This document shows, one piece after another, positions 24,301 through 33,715 of a stretch of DNA of 64,000 bases. The notes under the pieces were generated by a model. It had not been told where the DNA came from, ran no database searches, and saw nothing but the letters and a program-made list of their open reading frames with translations. Both the position numbers and the translations under genes were made by a program. Source of the stretch: Glandiceps talaboti (Eukaryota; Hemichordata; Enteropneusta; Spengelidae); NCBI RefSeq assembly GCF_964340395.1, contig NC_135552.1:5765994-5829993 (forward strand), in the 5' to 3' direction. How positions within the stretch are numbered: the first letter of the stretch is position 1; the number at the start of each line of letters is the position of its first letter.

Positions 24301-24725
24301 TCAGGCAAAGACCACAACAAATGGCTGGTAGTGATGGGATCCCTATTGAAATGCATGTAAATAACCCCAATATGAACATGAATCCAAATTTTGGTTTTCC
24401 AATGGGAATGCAAGGACAAAGAATGATGCAATCAGAGAGCATGTCACATCCGAGGCATATGATGCAAAGCCAGGGCCAATCAGTAACAATGTACTATCCA
24501 CCTAAACCTGGACCGCCGCCAGGACAAATGTATATAAGGACTAGAATGCCAGGCCCTAACCCTGGCTACGTGGCACAGCCACAACATCTTATGCAACAAC
24601 CACAACCACAACCACAACAGCAACAGCAACCACCAATGCCAATGCATCAGCAGGGACAATTTCAAAATTTTCAAATGTCACCTTACGGCCCCCCGAACCC
24701 AGCCATGCCTAATATGGGGAGGTAG
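8388..24725 (+). CDS. BCL9: WHIM-region plus BCL9/Legless fusion gene (5' end missing)
   Basis: Nine plus-strand exons join without a phase break to give at least 1,796 codons. Exons 1-4 (8,388-11,800) encode a WHIM/DDT-associated region resembling RSF1 and CECR2: an acidic DADDM, then RYTPVGQDALNNSYWYF, then RLYREGPL and a WECVCVT..W segment. Exons 5-7 are charged linkers rich in Glu and Lys. Exon 8 carries HD1 (VFVFSTSLANRAAEAVLSGQ), the Pygopus-PHD-binding motif of BCL9. Exon 9 carries HD2 (EQLKHRQESLRTLQEMQRWL), the beta-catenin-binding helix, and a Gln/Pro/Met-rich tail with runs of 33, 24 and 19 Gln. BCL9 proteins link beta-catenin to Pygopus in nuclear Wnt transcription. No bromodomain or PHD finger is seen. 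I do not know a BCL9 with an N-terminal WHIM region. The BCL9 part is certain; the fusion rests on phase agreement and needs transcript proof. The N-terminus, where a DDT domain would be expected, is missing. Confidence 0.85.
8540..9005. repeat. tandem array of CTATCTGACTTGACAT units in an intron
   Basis: Compound units of about 50 bp alternate between the forms GACTTGACATATTGGCC and GACTTGACATCTGGCC, each with a TAGCCCAGA or AAGCCCAGA block, in roughly ten copies. The array starts about 45 bp inside the intron after exon a. Unlike the arrays at 11.8 kb and 41 kb, it does not include the splice donor. Confidence 0.85.
9277..9372 (+). CDS. BCL9: BCL9-like gene, exon b (WHIM region)
   Basis: The acceptor is TTTCCCACAG and the donor ATG/GTGAGT, phase 0 at both ends. 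It encodes LLLLKSVIDVAHKEK through NDYFDADDM. The DADDM end lines up with DADTM in RSF1, right before the RLQPIG block, which supports the donor choice over read-through of the frame to 9,489. Confidence 0.8.
9513..9715 (+). repeat. dispersed repeat copy (shared with 29.57 kb)
   Basis: This stretch matches 29,572-29,775 across several blocks: AAGTAGCATCCTGAG, TGATTAACAAAGACATGA, GTTAATGACTG and ATCTCAGGAC. Both copies are in the same orientation. No coding capacity or terminal repeats are seen, so the class is unknown. Confidence 0.6.
9860..10480 (+). pseudogene. decayed LINE reverse-transcriptase 3' fragment
   Basis: With frame changes and stops, this plus-strand stretch reads like the C-terminal third of a CR1/jockey-type reverse transcriptase. 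Blocks include KYISQIVNKANRMCGLIK, RPHLDCGDSVWYP, LSYEERVSVLNLPTLEYRR and NSLPEFIIDRDSVNSFVK. These match the order of the homologous blocks in the minus-strand LINE at 30.8 kb (NKANSILGLLKR, RPRLEYCSTIWDP, IPLWNSLP). It is an old 5'-truncated insertion in an intron of the BCL9-like gene. Confidence 0.8.
10600..10765. repeat. six-copy array of CCATAGCAACC units
   Basis: Six copies of CCATAGCAACC or CCATAGTAACC start at 10,605, 10,634, 10,665, 10,694, 10,723 and 10,754, spaced 29-31 bp. The core CCATAGCAAC resembles one half of an RFX X-box. The array sits in an intron of the BCL9-like gene beside a perfect CRE. Confidence 0.85.
10770..10777. promoter_or_regulatory. perfect CRE palindrome TGACGTCA
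   Basis: An exact TGACGTCA octamer, the CREB/ATF consensus, lies 6 bp after the last CCATAGCAACC unit. Function is inferred from the motif alone. Confidence 0.35.
11202..11256 (+). CDS. BCL9: BCL9-like gene, exon c (WHIM core)
   Basis: The acceptor is CTCATTTCAG and the donor GATG/GTAAGT, phase 0 to phase 1. It encodes RYTPVGQDALNNSYWYFD. The PVGQD and YWYF residues match the hallmark PLG.D...YWY of WHIM regions in RSF1 and CECR2. Confidence 0.85.
11616..11800 (+). CDS. BCL9: BCL9-like gene, exon d (end of WHIM region)
   Basis: The acceptor is TCATCCATAG and the donor CAGAG/GTGAGC, phase 1 to phase 0. It encodes LRLYREGPLKK, WECVCVTVDDWRNFLKQYRK and ends in FWHVEGQSE. CECR2 has the parallel order MYKE..., WWLLCQTEEEWRQV. 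The last 18 bases and the donor are the founding unit of the downstream 46-bp minisatellite. Confidence 0.85.
11783..12560 (+). repeat. 46-bp minisatellite repeating an exon end and its 5' splice donor
   Basis: About 17 units, the first of which is the true exon d end. The consensus is GTAGARGGCCAATCAGAG/GTGAGCTTATAG followed by ..CTNTGTCATGTAGT. Most units keep a GTGAG or GTAAG donor at the same place. Near units are almost identical to the exon copy (GTAGAAGG) while distal ones share GTAGAGGG and TCATAGCTC, so the array has an age gradient. Use of the next donor would add GTGAGCTTATAG, an in-frame stop. Confidence 0.95.
13833..13883 (+). CDS. BCL9: BCL9-like gene, exon e (acidic linker)
   Basis: A 51-nt microexon between TCTTTCAG and GAA/GTAAGT, phase 0 at both ends. 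It encodes ANDWEEEAEVLKRMEEE, a charged and probably helical linker. It resembles no domain. It is accepted for its strong splice sites and matching phase. Confidence 0.7.
14258..14422. mobile_element. MITE with CTTAAAGTGGC terminal inverted repeats
   Basis: The left end CTTAAAGTGGCTATATGAAT and the right end ATCCATATGACCACTTTAAG are inverted repeats of about 35 bp (left end to the GATTGGGTATT block). The full element is 165 bp. Related half-copies lie at 48,142 and 56,086, marking a family of non-autonomous DNA elements. Confidence 0.75.
15654..15936 (+). CDS. BCL9: BCL9-like gene, exon f (acidic and basic linker)
   Basis: The acceptor is TATCACACAG and the donor AACAAAG/GTGAGA, phase 0 to phase 1. 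It encodes 94 codons starting KEDVILNESNPFDFDEEEA, then a basic patch RKKKRKKDEK (a likely nuclear localisation signal) and a Ser/Asp/Glu-rich end. The KRKKDEKSFSDGEF stretch is faintly like KRERSISADSF in the N-terminal part of vertebrate BCL9, too weak to claim homology. Confidence 0.75.
18648..18788 (+). CDS. BCL9: BCL9-like gene, exon g (basic/acidic linker)
   Basis: The acceptor is TTTACTTTAG and the donor TAAAG/GTAGGA, phase 1 at both ends. It encodes DDKEKPLSRAKRKC...QNKKKQ and DVEEEMEPKKPEVNDTK. Its phase matches both exon f and exon h, so it is the junction that ties the WHIM half to the BCL9 half. A start codon inside the preceding intron sequence (18,566) is possible but is not in a good exon context. 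Confidence 0.7.
19222..19375 (+). repeat. tandem duplication of a 3' splice site (77-bp unit)
   Basis: The exon h start TAGTGTTAGAGCCAAGT appears twice more upstream as TAGTGTTAGAGTCAAGT at about 19,223 and 19,299. The second is preceded by its own pyrimidine tract and GTTACAG. Unit period is about 77 bp. Use of the upstream AG would read VLESS and then a TGA stop. Confidence 0.9.
19376..19593 (+). CDS. BCL9: BCL9-like gene, exon h (HD1, Pygopus-binding)
   Basis: The acceptor is CTCGTTACAG and the donor GTCAGT/GTAAGT, phase 1 to phase 0. A Thr-rich stretch leads into QQVFVFSTSLANRAAEAV, then LSGQTDSIISFH. Vertebrate BCL9 has YVFSTEMANKAAEAVLKGQ then VETIVSFH here, so HD1 is unmistakable. It ends AKRKYLPVDSVS, basic and possibly part of a localisation signal. 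Confidence 0.95.
20472..24725 (+). CDS. BCL9: BCL9-like gene, last exon (HD2 and Gln-rich tail)
   Basis: A single 4.25-kb exon follows TCTCTTACAG, phase 0, and ends at TAG 24,723. HD2 lies at about 21,614-21,690 (TPEQLKHRQESLRTLQEMQR), equivalent to LEHRERSLQTLRDIQRMLFP of human BCL9, and binds the first armadillo repeat of beta-catenin. A WAKLQQEFYNAKKRRM segment near 21,982 may be the third homology region; I cannot confirm that. Pure Gln runs of 33 (21,261), 24 (23,310) and 19 (23,847) use mixed CAG/CAA. A PGGPMPGG collagen-like stretch (about 22,110-22,260) and an Ala-rich block (about 22,970-23,030) follow. The C-terminus is Met/Pro/Asn-rich, as in Legless and BCL9. The tail is low-complexity and likely disordered. 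Confidence 0.95.
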
Positions 24726-25660
24726 TAGAGTGTAGAATTGAGATGTTGTCAGTACTGATGAAGGAGTACAATACAGTCTGTATGGTGACATCTGTGTCGT
24801 TCTCAGGGGTGGGGAGAGGAGGAGGGGGGGGGGGTTGCTTGGCATCCCCTCCAGGCATTGTTGTACTAAGACCCAATTGTTTCCTTCAGTGGATCAGCAC
24901 ACTTGCTAGGGATAAAAAAGGAGACACTTTGTTCTATTATGAGAACGTACACATATTGAATCCAAGGACTGTATTGGAACCCTTCTATTAATATGCTTAC
25001 ATATAAAATACTTTAACAGGGACTTTTTTTTTTTTAAAAAGCAAACAAAAAAAAATTGTCCATTGGCTGCAGAGTCAAAAGATTTTTATACATGCGGTGC
25101 CTTTCAGGAGGAGGAACACAGGACTGAGACTAAATGATTCGGGGTAATTTTAAAAGATGTAAGTTTTGGGTCTTTATTTTTTAAAAAGGAAATCTGAGTT
25201 GCAGCTTTGGAAAAAAAGAAGGAAGGAAAAGAAATGTGAATCATGACAAAATGATCTATTATAGTGTGAAGCTCATTTAGGTACTCTTTTAGAATGATTT
25301 CACTGACTATTTTCAGTTTTATGAATGATTTGTGCTGCTATGCTGGTTACAAGCTTCAAAAAATGTGTAAGGTTCTTTGTTTTTGAAAATGCTGTATTCC
25401 TGTCACATGTAATAATCTTCACAACAGTTAGCCAGATAATTCCCCCACCCCCACCCATGCTTCAGGCAGATATTTACCAACAAGTCCACTGGCATCCACC
25501 CATATAACCCCCCCCCCCCCCCACCCATTTGAATTCCCATGGAACCATCTTGCCCTTTATATGTTGCGTTTTTAGATAAAAATGCAATAATATGTCAGTA
25601 ATATTTTTTGAGTTGAGCGTAAGAAATTTGTTTGCAATAAACTGCCAGCTTTGACATGAT
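24726..25660 (+). other. BCL9: 3' UTR of the BCL9-like gene
   Basis: No coding signal follows the stop. A canonical AATAAA lies at 25,636-25,641 and gives a 3' UTR of about 0.9 kb. G-runs (24,819), A/T runs and a C-run (25,508) lie inside. Longer 3' UTRs ending further right cannot be excluded. Confidence 0.5.
25636..25641 (+). terminator. candidate polyadenylation signal AATAAA
   Basis: This is an exact hexamer in the sense strand of the BCL9-like gene, 911 bp after its stop codon. Confidence 0.45.
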
Positions 25661-28600
25661 TATGTAGAGCCAAACTTTTCCCCCCGAAATGAGATGCTGT
25701 TTTACTTTTGACATGTTTTCAACAATTACCAAATCATAACCCATCAAAAATATTGAAAGTTAGAATGTGACTCCAAATTTACAAATTAATCTCACGTTTC
25801 CCACTTGTCGGTACATATACAGAAGACAACTTTTTTTGCCAGTGTTGAATATTTCCTACCAGATCTATCTTTTAGGTGTGATTTCAATGTCTAGTATTGT
25901 AAAATTGCAGACACAGTTTATATTTTGTTGTCTGTCCAACATTACTATAATGAGATCATACCTAAGTCATGGTGTAAAGGCCCTGTTTAGATTTTGATTA
26001 GATTTGAAGTGTGAAATGTTATCTGGCAGAGGTGTAGAAAATGATGGTCCTGAACCAAAGAATAATAATATGTAATCCTTATAGCTGTGCTGCTCAGATA
26101 CTACTAGTGGGTGGGTGTGGGATCGAAACCTTGGCCTTTAAGTGTACTTGGTAGCAGACAGGTTTTCGTTTTTTACAGTAGTCGCTTGACAAAGTCCCTG
26201 GGTACACATATTTGAAGCTTGTTATTTGCATAGTTTACATAACTAATAGTATGACTGATCTCTTCTCCAATGCAACTACCTCAGATATGAATCATCGATA
26301 GAGTTTTTGGATGAAGTCATGCCTTCGTCCACTTTTTTAATCGTCTTCCATTGATTGTGAAAATACTACTTGTGCCGTAATCATGACATCCAATCCCGAG
26401 GAATGCAGTAATGGAACAGGACAGGGAGGAAGGAAGGGTGTTGTGATTTTAGAAGTTGGTGATTGATTGGGTAGTGGAGGATAGAAAGATAAAAACCTCA
26501 TCGCTATTTCAGTGTTGACCATTTATAGAAGATGATGGAACATACCATTAATTTGAAGAAAAAAATAGGGGTTTCAGGGTTCATTACTCCTTGAGTTGAA
26601 CTCAGGAGGGTGTAATCCTACCTGAATGAAATATTGGTATGGTCCAAATCACTTCAGTGATGTTCAAGACTGTGTTTTGGGGAATAGGGTTGAAAGGTCA
26701 AATTTGACTGGTGCTATATTTGAAGGGGATGAGATGACTTGGAAGTTTGAAACACTTTACTTTCGCACAAATGGTAATTGAACCCTTCATGTAAGACTAC
26801 ACACACCACAAAATGAAATTCTGGAAATCAATTTTTATAAATTTATGTAAGGCATTTTATATTACTAGCATCATTGTCACACATATAAAGTTGTTGAGCA
26901 AGATGAAATGCCATCAATACTTTTAGGTGTCAACCTCTCAGATATATATTTCAAAAGATTTTGATACAACAAATTTTTTCCTAAAATGTGTGTACATGAT
27001 CAATTTTAGACCACAATTTGGACCTCTTTTCATTATTCAGAACAATATGCAAGACTCTAGACCAAAACAGATGTAATTTGTTACAAAAATTTGAATTTTT
27101 GGAGGGAAATGTATGGGAGAGGTCAAACGGCAATTTGTAGTCTTACAGGTTGGACACGGGATTATACTATGTAAGTAGAGCATGTAAGACAGCTAAGGGA
27201 TGATCGCACAATGTTGCACAAGCTCAGTAAATGAACATCGTTCATTTAGGAGAAAACCCTTTCCCCTCTACCTAAACGAACGTTCACAAGTGTGACATCA
27301 CATGTTTATATAAGATGTAAACCGTGATGAATATTCTGTATGTGGTCACACCACTATGATTGATGCGATGTTAAAACATGATGAAGTTCCAACAATATGA
27401 ACCTGTTTGCCGAGATGATGGTAAACACATCAAAATACTACCATAAATGCAACACACTATCTCACATTAAAAGTACAATTTTTTATCACCTTATCAACAT
27501 TTCAGTAGTAAATACAGAAGCTTTTATCATTGAAGGTGTAAACGTTTTCAAAATTTAGTTAGAAGTTCAAAAATGAAGTTCAGCAATTGCATTGACGCCA
27601 GACCTCCTCCTCCCCCCACCCCTTAACAAGCGAAGTTTGCTTATTAAGCTTGTGTGACATTATGTGATCATCCCATAATAGCAACACAAACCACTTGAAT
27701 GATATTTTTGAAATTCATTCATTTTTCTTGTGATTCTTTTCCCCTCATGCTCCATTTATTTCCTCACCATTAATGTTGAAGTTTTCATCAACACTAAATA
27801 ATTAGACTACTTGAAGATTGGTCGCTGTCTTTGTAGACCTTAAGATATGTTGCTGGGGTAATCTGTATTATCCATTCCCCCTTAAATTTGTGGAAAGGAA
27901 TGCGAAGAGCGCCCTCAACGGCAGATCTATCAGTCTACAAGTCTGTTTGGCTTGTCAGTTTGAATAATTACCCTACCTGTTTCCAGTGGTGTTGTAAAAA
28001 GCCCAATGAATTGAAACATGGAGAACTGTCTTGTTTCTATGCCTTCTTGACACACACACACACACACCTTTCTATGCAATGAAACTTCTACACACCTTTG
28101 TGAATTTACAAAAAAAAAAAAATTTCACTTTTTATCTTCACAACTTTCACAAGCTTATCTATAATGTATTTTGTATATACGTTGCGTTTTCTTTCTCTCT
28201 TTTTGTGAACTCCTCCAGGAAAATCACAAGCGGAAGTAGAACATGAGATGACAATTTTTTTCACCGCTTTGATCCACTTTGTAAATATATGTAAACATAG
28301 ACATTCACATTTCCAAATATAAATAACACTATATGCAACACAGATCTGTACGCATTTCTTATACGTTGACATCTTGCCATTTCTACTACAAAGAAATCAT
28401 TTTTTTCCATGCCTTGGTGACAATTTTCCATGTTTCAAACGGATTGGTGCGTGCCATAGTCAGAACTTTTATGTGTCTTTTCTTGTCACAAAAATATGAA
28501 GATAAAAATGATCCCTCGCAATGAATTTTGACCTCCATTGAAATGGCAGTAGCCTTGCAGATGTATATATAACCCAGACACCTACTTATTTTGTGACCGA

Positions 28601-30780
28601 TAAAAGTGTAACAATTTTGTCAAAGGCAATTCTGCTTTTTTTCTCTGTACTTCAGGGGCACTGGGCTTTTTCCTCTTTTTATAAATTTTAAATACCAGAA
28701 ATGTTTATATTTCAATGTGTGTCTTGCTAGTTCAGCTTTAGCTAAAATTGTACATTTGGAAGAATATTTTTATGCAAATTGTCTGAATTTCGTTTAGGGT
28801 TAGGAATTTTGGCAAGCAAAAGAGAGCTTTTTTTGTACACACTTCGTATTGAGTCTTGTACTATAGACTTTTCATTGAAATGATTACAGGATTTTTTTTC
28901 CTGACAGATTCTATATGTCCCTGGCCACACAATATAGAAAGGACTTTTTGGCTAATATTGAAACATGTTGAGAGAATTAGCATTTTTTGTAGAAATTTTT
29001 TATCAAAATAATTGGTTGAACTGTTGGAAGTACAGTCCTGTAGTCTGCAACCAACAGTGGCTTATTGTAAATATGAAAAAAAAAAGATGGCTACAATATT
29101 ACATGGTGGTCACATGATAGTCATGTGACTCTCACATGCTGGTCACCTGATGACCTTGTGATGGTTTGCTTATTATCACATTACATATATTTTTCCTAAT
29201 CTAATAACGAAATGGTTATCTATTTATAACCAGTGCTAGTTTTGTTGGAATTTTTATATTGTATATTTGGCAGAAAAGTAAGGGGGATTTTTTGACACGT
29301 CAACATTTTCATCAAGTGTTCTTTTTTTTGAGAAAAAAACTATTATTGGAAAAAAATGTATTTACAATAAAATACATACGTTGTAAGTACGATAAGCAAA
29401 GTTTTGGTTTCTGGTGTTTTTATTCTTGTTTGATGTGTGTAGTCATCACTTGTGGATTTAGTCAGGATACCAGCCAGTGTGGTCTCTAACTAAATACCAC
29501 ATCTGGTCAAAGTCCCTCAACCAGCACAACAAGTTGTTCATCCAATCAGTGATTGTTGTAGCTATGTTTATAGTGTGTAAGTAGCATCCTGAGCTGACAG
29601 ATAAATATAACATATTTGGACTTTCCGTAACTGCCCTCATCATAAACACTATACGCTATGAGAAACTGTACTATTGGTTAGAATTTTGTGATTGATTAAC
29701 AAAGACATGATGTTAATGACTGTGCGGGTGGCTGTGGATGAATTTTAAATTACATCTCAGGACTTCTAGAGTAACGACTTTGACTAGACTGATGAGTGGA
29801 GGTGTAAATCATAACGATATGTTATAGGGACTAGACTATTGCTCATTATACATCAGTACTTCCCATTGCTGAAATAATGTGATAGTAAAGTGAATATAGT
29901 GTAAAACAAATAAATGAAATGATTTTTAAAGATGTGATATTTTTTTGTGGACACAGGATTTATGGGAATGTTGATATGAAAAAGTGTTCCCTGAATATCT
30001 CTGCATTGGTTCTTACATGTAAAACACAAAGACCAATGGGAAAGTTATGTACCTGTGCAATATACTGTAATCCTGGAAATTATGGCTAAGAATACAAATC
30101 TCACAAATTAAAAGTCATTATTAGGAAGATGACAGTCATCGACCTTGACAATGATTACTTATACCAAAGAACATTTCTAGCATGGATGCCATATTGTACT
30201 AAATACGTCATCAAAATTGATTTCTTGTGAACTTTTCAGATTTCGACACCCGACAGTTCCATACCATGTCAAGGATTGATGATTCTAAATTATGAGAGCG
30301 CCCTCACGGTAGATCAAACACGCCTCCGGATCAGGATCTGTCAATTTCAAGTTATAATGTATGAATGCCACAATGGATACGAGTTTTTGTTTTCAAAATT
30401 TGAGTACCCTAATATTTCACCTCAATCACGATAACACAAATTCCAACGTCTTTTTGTCTTTGTCATCATGATTTTGTATATTACAGCCAATTTAAATAAA
30501 TTCTCAAATTTATATCTACTTTTGATACTACTAATGATTCAATGTAATTCTCATTTACAAAATCTGAATATACCTTCACTGATCTCTTCACAGGCATCTT
30601 GACTAGTTAATGTAGTTTCGTTCGTTTAAAGAGAATTTATATTGAAACCTGTCCCCTTGCGGTCGGAAGATTTTTCACTAATCTTAATAGCGAAAGACAG
30701 ACATATCTGAGATCTCTTGTCTTGTCTTGTCCATTACTGTACAAAACGCCAGATGTGGCTATACACGTACAGTTCGTCAT
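25661..30780. other. intergenic or distal 3' UTR stretch, no gene seen
   Basis: Open frames are short and motif-free. The stretch contains one dispersed repeat copy (29,572-29,860), a small CA microsatellite (28,051-28,068) and two short GCGCCCTC-type motifs (27,907 and 30,298). It separates the two convergent genes. Confidence 0.6.
29572..29860 (+). repeat. dispersed repeat copy (shared with 9.5 kb; end also at 19.1 and 58.0 kb)
   Basis: The left part matches 9,513-9,715. The right end carries GGTGTAAATCATAACGATAT followed by TATAGGGACTAGACTA. A closely similar block occurs at 19,105-19,148 and 58,003-58,040. The family is undetermined. Confidence 0.55.
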
Positions 30781-30803
30781 GCATCACACTTTCAATTTTT
30801 CCC

Positions 30804-32222
30804 TTATTCCACATTGAGATTGACTAGTGATTTAAAAACTGCCACATCTTTTGCTGCTTTTGTACTTGGTGGTAATGAGTTCCATAGAGGTATAGTACGT
30901 GGGTATAGTGAATAGTGATAACAATCTTTATTGGAGCGAATGGTATTGTAGTTTAACTTCTGTGTTTGACGGGTGTTGTGTTTGGTTTGGTTTTCTTGAT
31001 GAGGGTGTTTTATATTTGTAGGGGTGATTCCGTGTGTTTCTTTGAAAATTGTGACGAGTCTTGACTTAGTTCTTCTATTCTGTAGTGATTCCCAGTCTAG
31101 AGTTTTTAGTATGGCTGTGATGCTTGTTGTGCGTCTGTAGTCATTGGTAACGAATCTGGCTGCTCTCCTTTGTACTTTTTCAAGTTGTTCCTGATGAGTT
31201 TTCTGGTATGGATCCCAGATTGTACTACAGTACTCAAGTCTGGGTCGAACTAGTGTTTTGTAGGCTATTTCCTTTGTGTTCCTGGAGCAGTTCCAAAGGT
31301 TCCTTTTGAGTAAACCAAGTATGCTGTTTGCTTTGTTTGTGGTTTGGTGAATGTGCTGGGCCCATGAAAGGTTGCTTGATAGTTGTATTCCTAGGTATGG
31401 ATGATGTTCTACTTTCTGAAGGATGTTATTGTTCATGTGATACTGGTATGGAGTGAACTTTTTCTTGTGTGTTACGTGCATAATGAAACATTTTGATGTG
31501 TTGAACTTCATTTGCCATCTTTTTTCCCAGTTGCATAGGGAGTTTATATCATTTTGTAGTATTTCAGTATCAGCTGGAGTATTGATTTCTCTGTACACAA
31601 TGAGGTCATCTGCAAACAGTCTTACATGTGAATTAACATAATCAGGTAAGTCGTTAATGTATGTGAGGAACAGTAGAGGGCCAAGCACGGTCCCCTGGGG
31701 AACACCGGAGATGACTGCTGTATGAGATGAAGACTGTCCGTCGATGACTACTCTTTGATGACGTTTGGTGAGGAAGTTTTCTATCCATAGCTTGGTACTG
31801 GTTCTTACTCCAAAATGGTCAACTTTAGCAAGTAGTCGTTGGTGGGGGACCATATCGAAGGCCTTGCTAAAATCCATTATACACAGGTCTACTTGCCCAC
31901 GCTGGTCTAAGATTTTTGCAAGGTCATCAATCAAGCCTGTGAGTTGTGTTTCACATGAACGTCCACTTCTGAATCCGTGTTGTCTATCGCAGAGTATGGA
32001 GTACTTTTCGAAATGGTTCATTATGTTGCTATGTATAATATGTTCTAGTTGTTTACAAGCGATACTAGTGAGTGATACCGGTCTATAGTTACTTGGAAGA
32101 GATCTCTCCCCTTTCTTGTGGATTGGTGAAACATTTGCATTTAACCAGTCTTTTGGTAGGGTTCCTGTTAATATTGATTTCTGGTAGATTTTTTGTAATA
32201 TGGTGCAATACTTGTGGCGCAT
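30804..32222 (-). pseudogene. LINE reverse transcriptase part
   Basis: This 472-codon frame holds the RT palm and thumb: LPKDWLNANVSPIHKKGE, HGFRSGRSCETQL, the SKAFD and FADD boxes, and thumb and C-terminal blocks to a stop at 30,804. It has no internal stops, which implies a fairly recent insertion. It overlaps the endonuclease frame at the frameshift. Confidence 0.9.
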
Positions 32223-33715
32223 TCTTTGAGTATTCTTGCGGGTATGTTGTCCGGTCCTGATGCTTTGTTTACTTTCAGATTTTTGAGCAATTTTTCTATT
32301 CCTATAGTTGTGATTGTGATGTCTGGCATTTTTGGGATCTTGCTAATGCCTAAGTTTGGGATGCAGGTAAGATCTTCATTTGTGAAGACGGAGCAAAACT
32401 GATTATTTAGGATTTCAGCCTTTTCCTTTGCGCTAGATGCTATGCGGCCCATGCTGGACAGTGGCGATACACCAATGACATCTCTGCGGAGCGCTTTGAT
32501 GTAGTTCCAGAATGGTTTGGTGTTATCTGTCTGGAGGCTTTGACCAATGGTATTTATGTGTTCTTGTCGCAGTTTTCTCATCTGTTTGTCGTTTCGTCTT
32601 CTTAGTTCTTTGAATTTGTCCCATAATATAAAGTTTCCGGTCTTTCTTGCTTTGTCATATAGTTTGCGTTTTTTCCTGATATTTCTTTTAAGAGTAGAAT
32701 TTATCCATGGTACGTTTGGTTTAGATGAAGTTATTTTTGAAGGTATATTGTCATTCATTGCTGTCTGAATTTTATCTGAGAACTGGTTCCAGAGTTCGTC
32801 TATATTCAACTGGTTTACTATGTCTTCAGTAAGGCTACTGTTAAGAGCATCGAGTTCATTTGACATCTTGTTAAAGTCGGCTTTATGATATAGGTACACT
32901 TTCCGTTTTGGTAACTTGACAATTTTTGGCTTGATAGAAGCATGTAAGACAACAATGTCATGGTCACTTATGCCAGGCTTTATCTGGATGCTGTTTACAA
33001 AAGTGGGGTTGTTGGTAAAACACAGGTCTAAGATACTATTTTCTCTGGTTGGTTCTAATACCATCTGTTGCAAATTATTGTTCATGGTGATGTCGATCAT
33101 AGCTTTGCTGGGTCCAGGGTATCTACCACAGGGTTTGAATGAATTTGAGTGCCAATCAACATCTGGTAAGTTGAAGTCTCCTAGTATCCAGACTGATGCA
33201 TTTTTTGGTATGACTTCTAATGAGTTTTCTAGAAGACGTACATACTCAGGACCTGTCTTCTGTGAGCGATAGAAAGCGCCTATGAACATTGGTGCAATAC
33301 CGTTTACATGGATGCTAATCCATTTCATTTCACAGTCAACTTGATCGAGGTGATGTTCGTCTTGGGCAATGAGATTATTTTTAACTGCAACAAATACTCC
33401 TCCATGGTAATCATTATTTATTGTCCTGTCTTTGCGGAATACATTGAAGTTTGCAGGAAAGATTTCACCACTATTAATGTCACTATGAAGCCAAGATTCA
33501 GTTCCAACAACTATATCTGGGTCTTCTTCCTGTAGGAGGTACTGAAAACCAGCAAGTTTTGCGCGTACACTCTGGCAATTTACATTGATGATTTTGAGGG
33601 GATGTATTTTGGATTTTGCCTTACGAGGCTTTGGTTTATTTACTTTTGGTCGTCTTTGTAGTTGTGGTTCTATTAGTTGGGCTAGATGTCTTGATTGGGA
33701 GATTATAGTCTAGTC
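32168..33715 (-). pseudogene. LINE endonuclease and RT N-terminal part (frameshifted)
   Basis: The endonuclease half has intact catalytic-type motifs (TES, GDFN, SDH). It continues through GPDNIPARILKECATSIAP, the start of the RT fingers, and then leaves frame at about 32,200. The reading frame is open upstream of Met 33,328 to about 33,710, so the Met-initiated frame understates it. Confidence 0.85.

Larger units (their letters stand above)
30804..33715 (-). mobile_element. CR1/jockey-type non-LTR retrotransposon, 5'-truncated
   Basis: On the minus strand a single polyprotein-like frame runs from about 33,710. It has an APE endonuclease (INVNCQSVRAKLAGFQYLL, GTESWLHSD, then WILGDFNLPDVDWH and GISDHDIVVL), a connector, and a reverse transcriptase (SNYRPVSLTSIACKQLE, DFSKAFDMVPH, SGVPQGTVLGPLLFLTYIND, FADDLIVYRE). 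It ends with the usual C-terminal SLYPRTIPLWNSLPPST. FADD is the catalytic box. A stop just upstream of 33,715 and the lack of an initiating Met and ORF1 show 5' truncation. One frameshift near 32,200 splits the frame. The 3' tail after 30,804 ends in short ACAAG repeats. Family placement within CR1/jockey is tentative. Confidence 0.92.
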
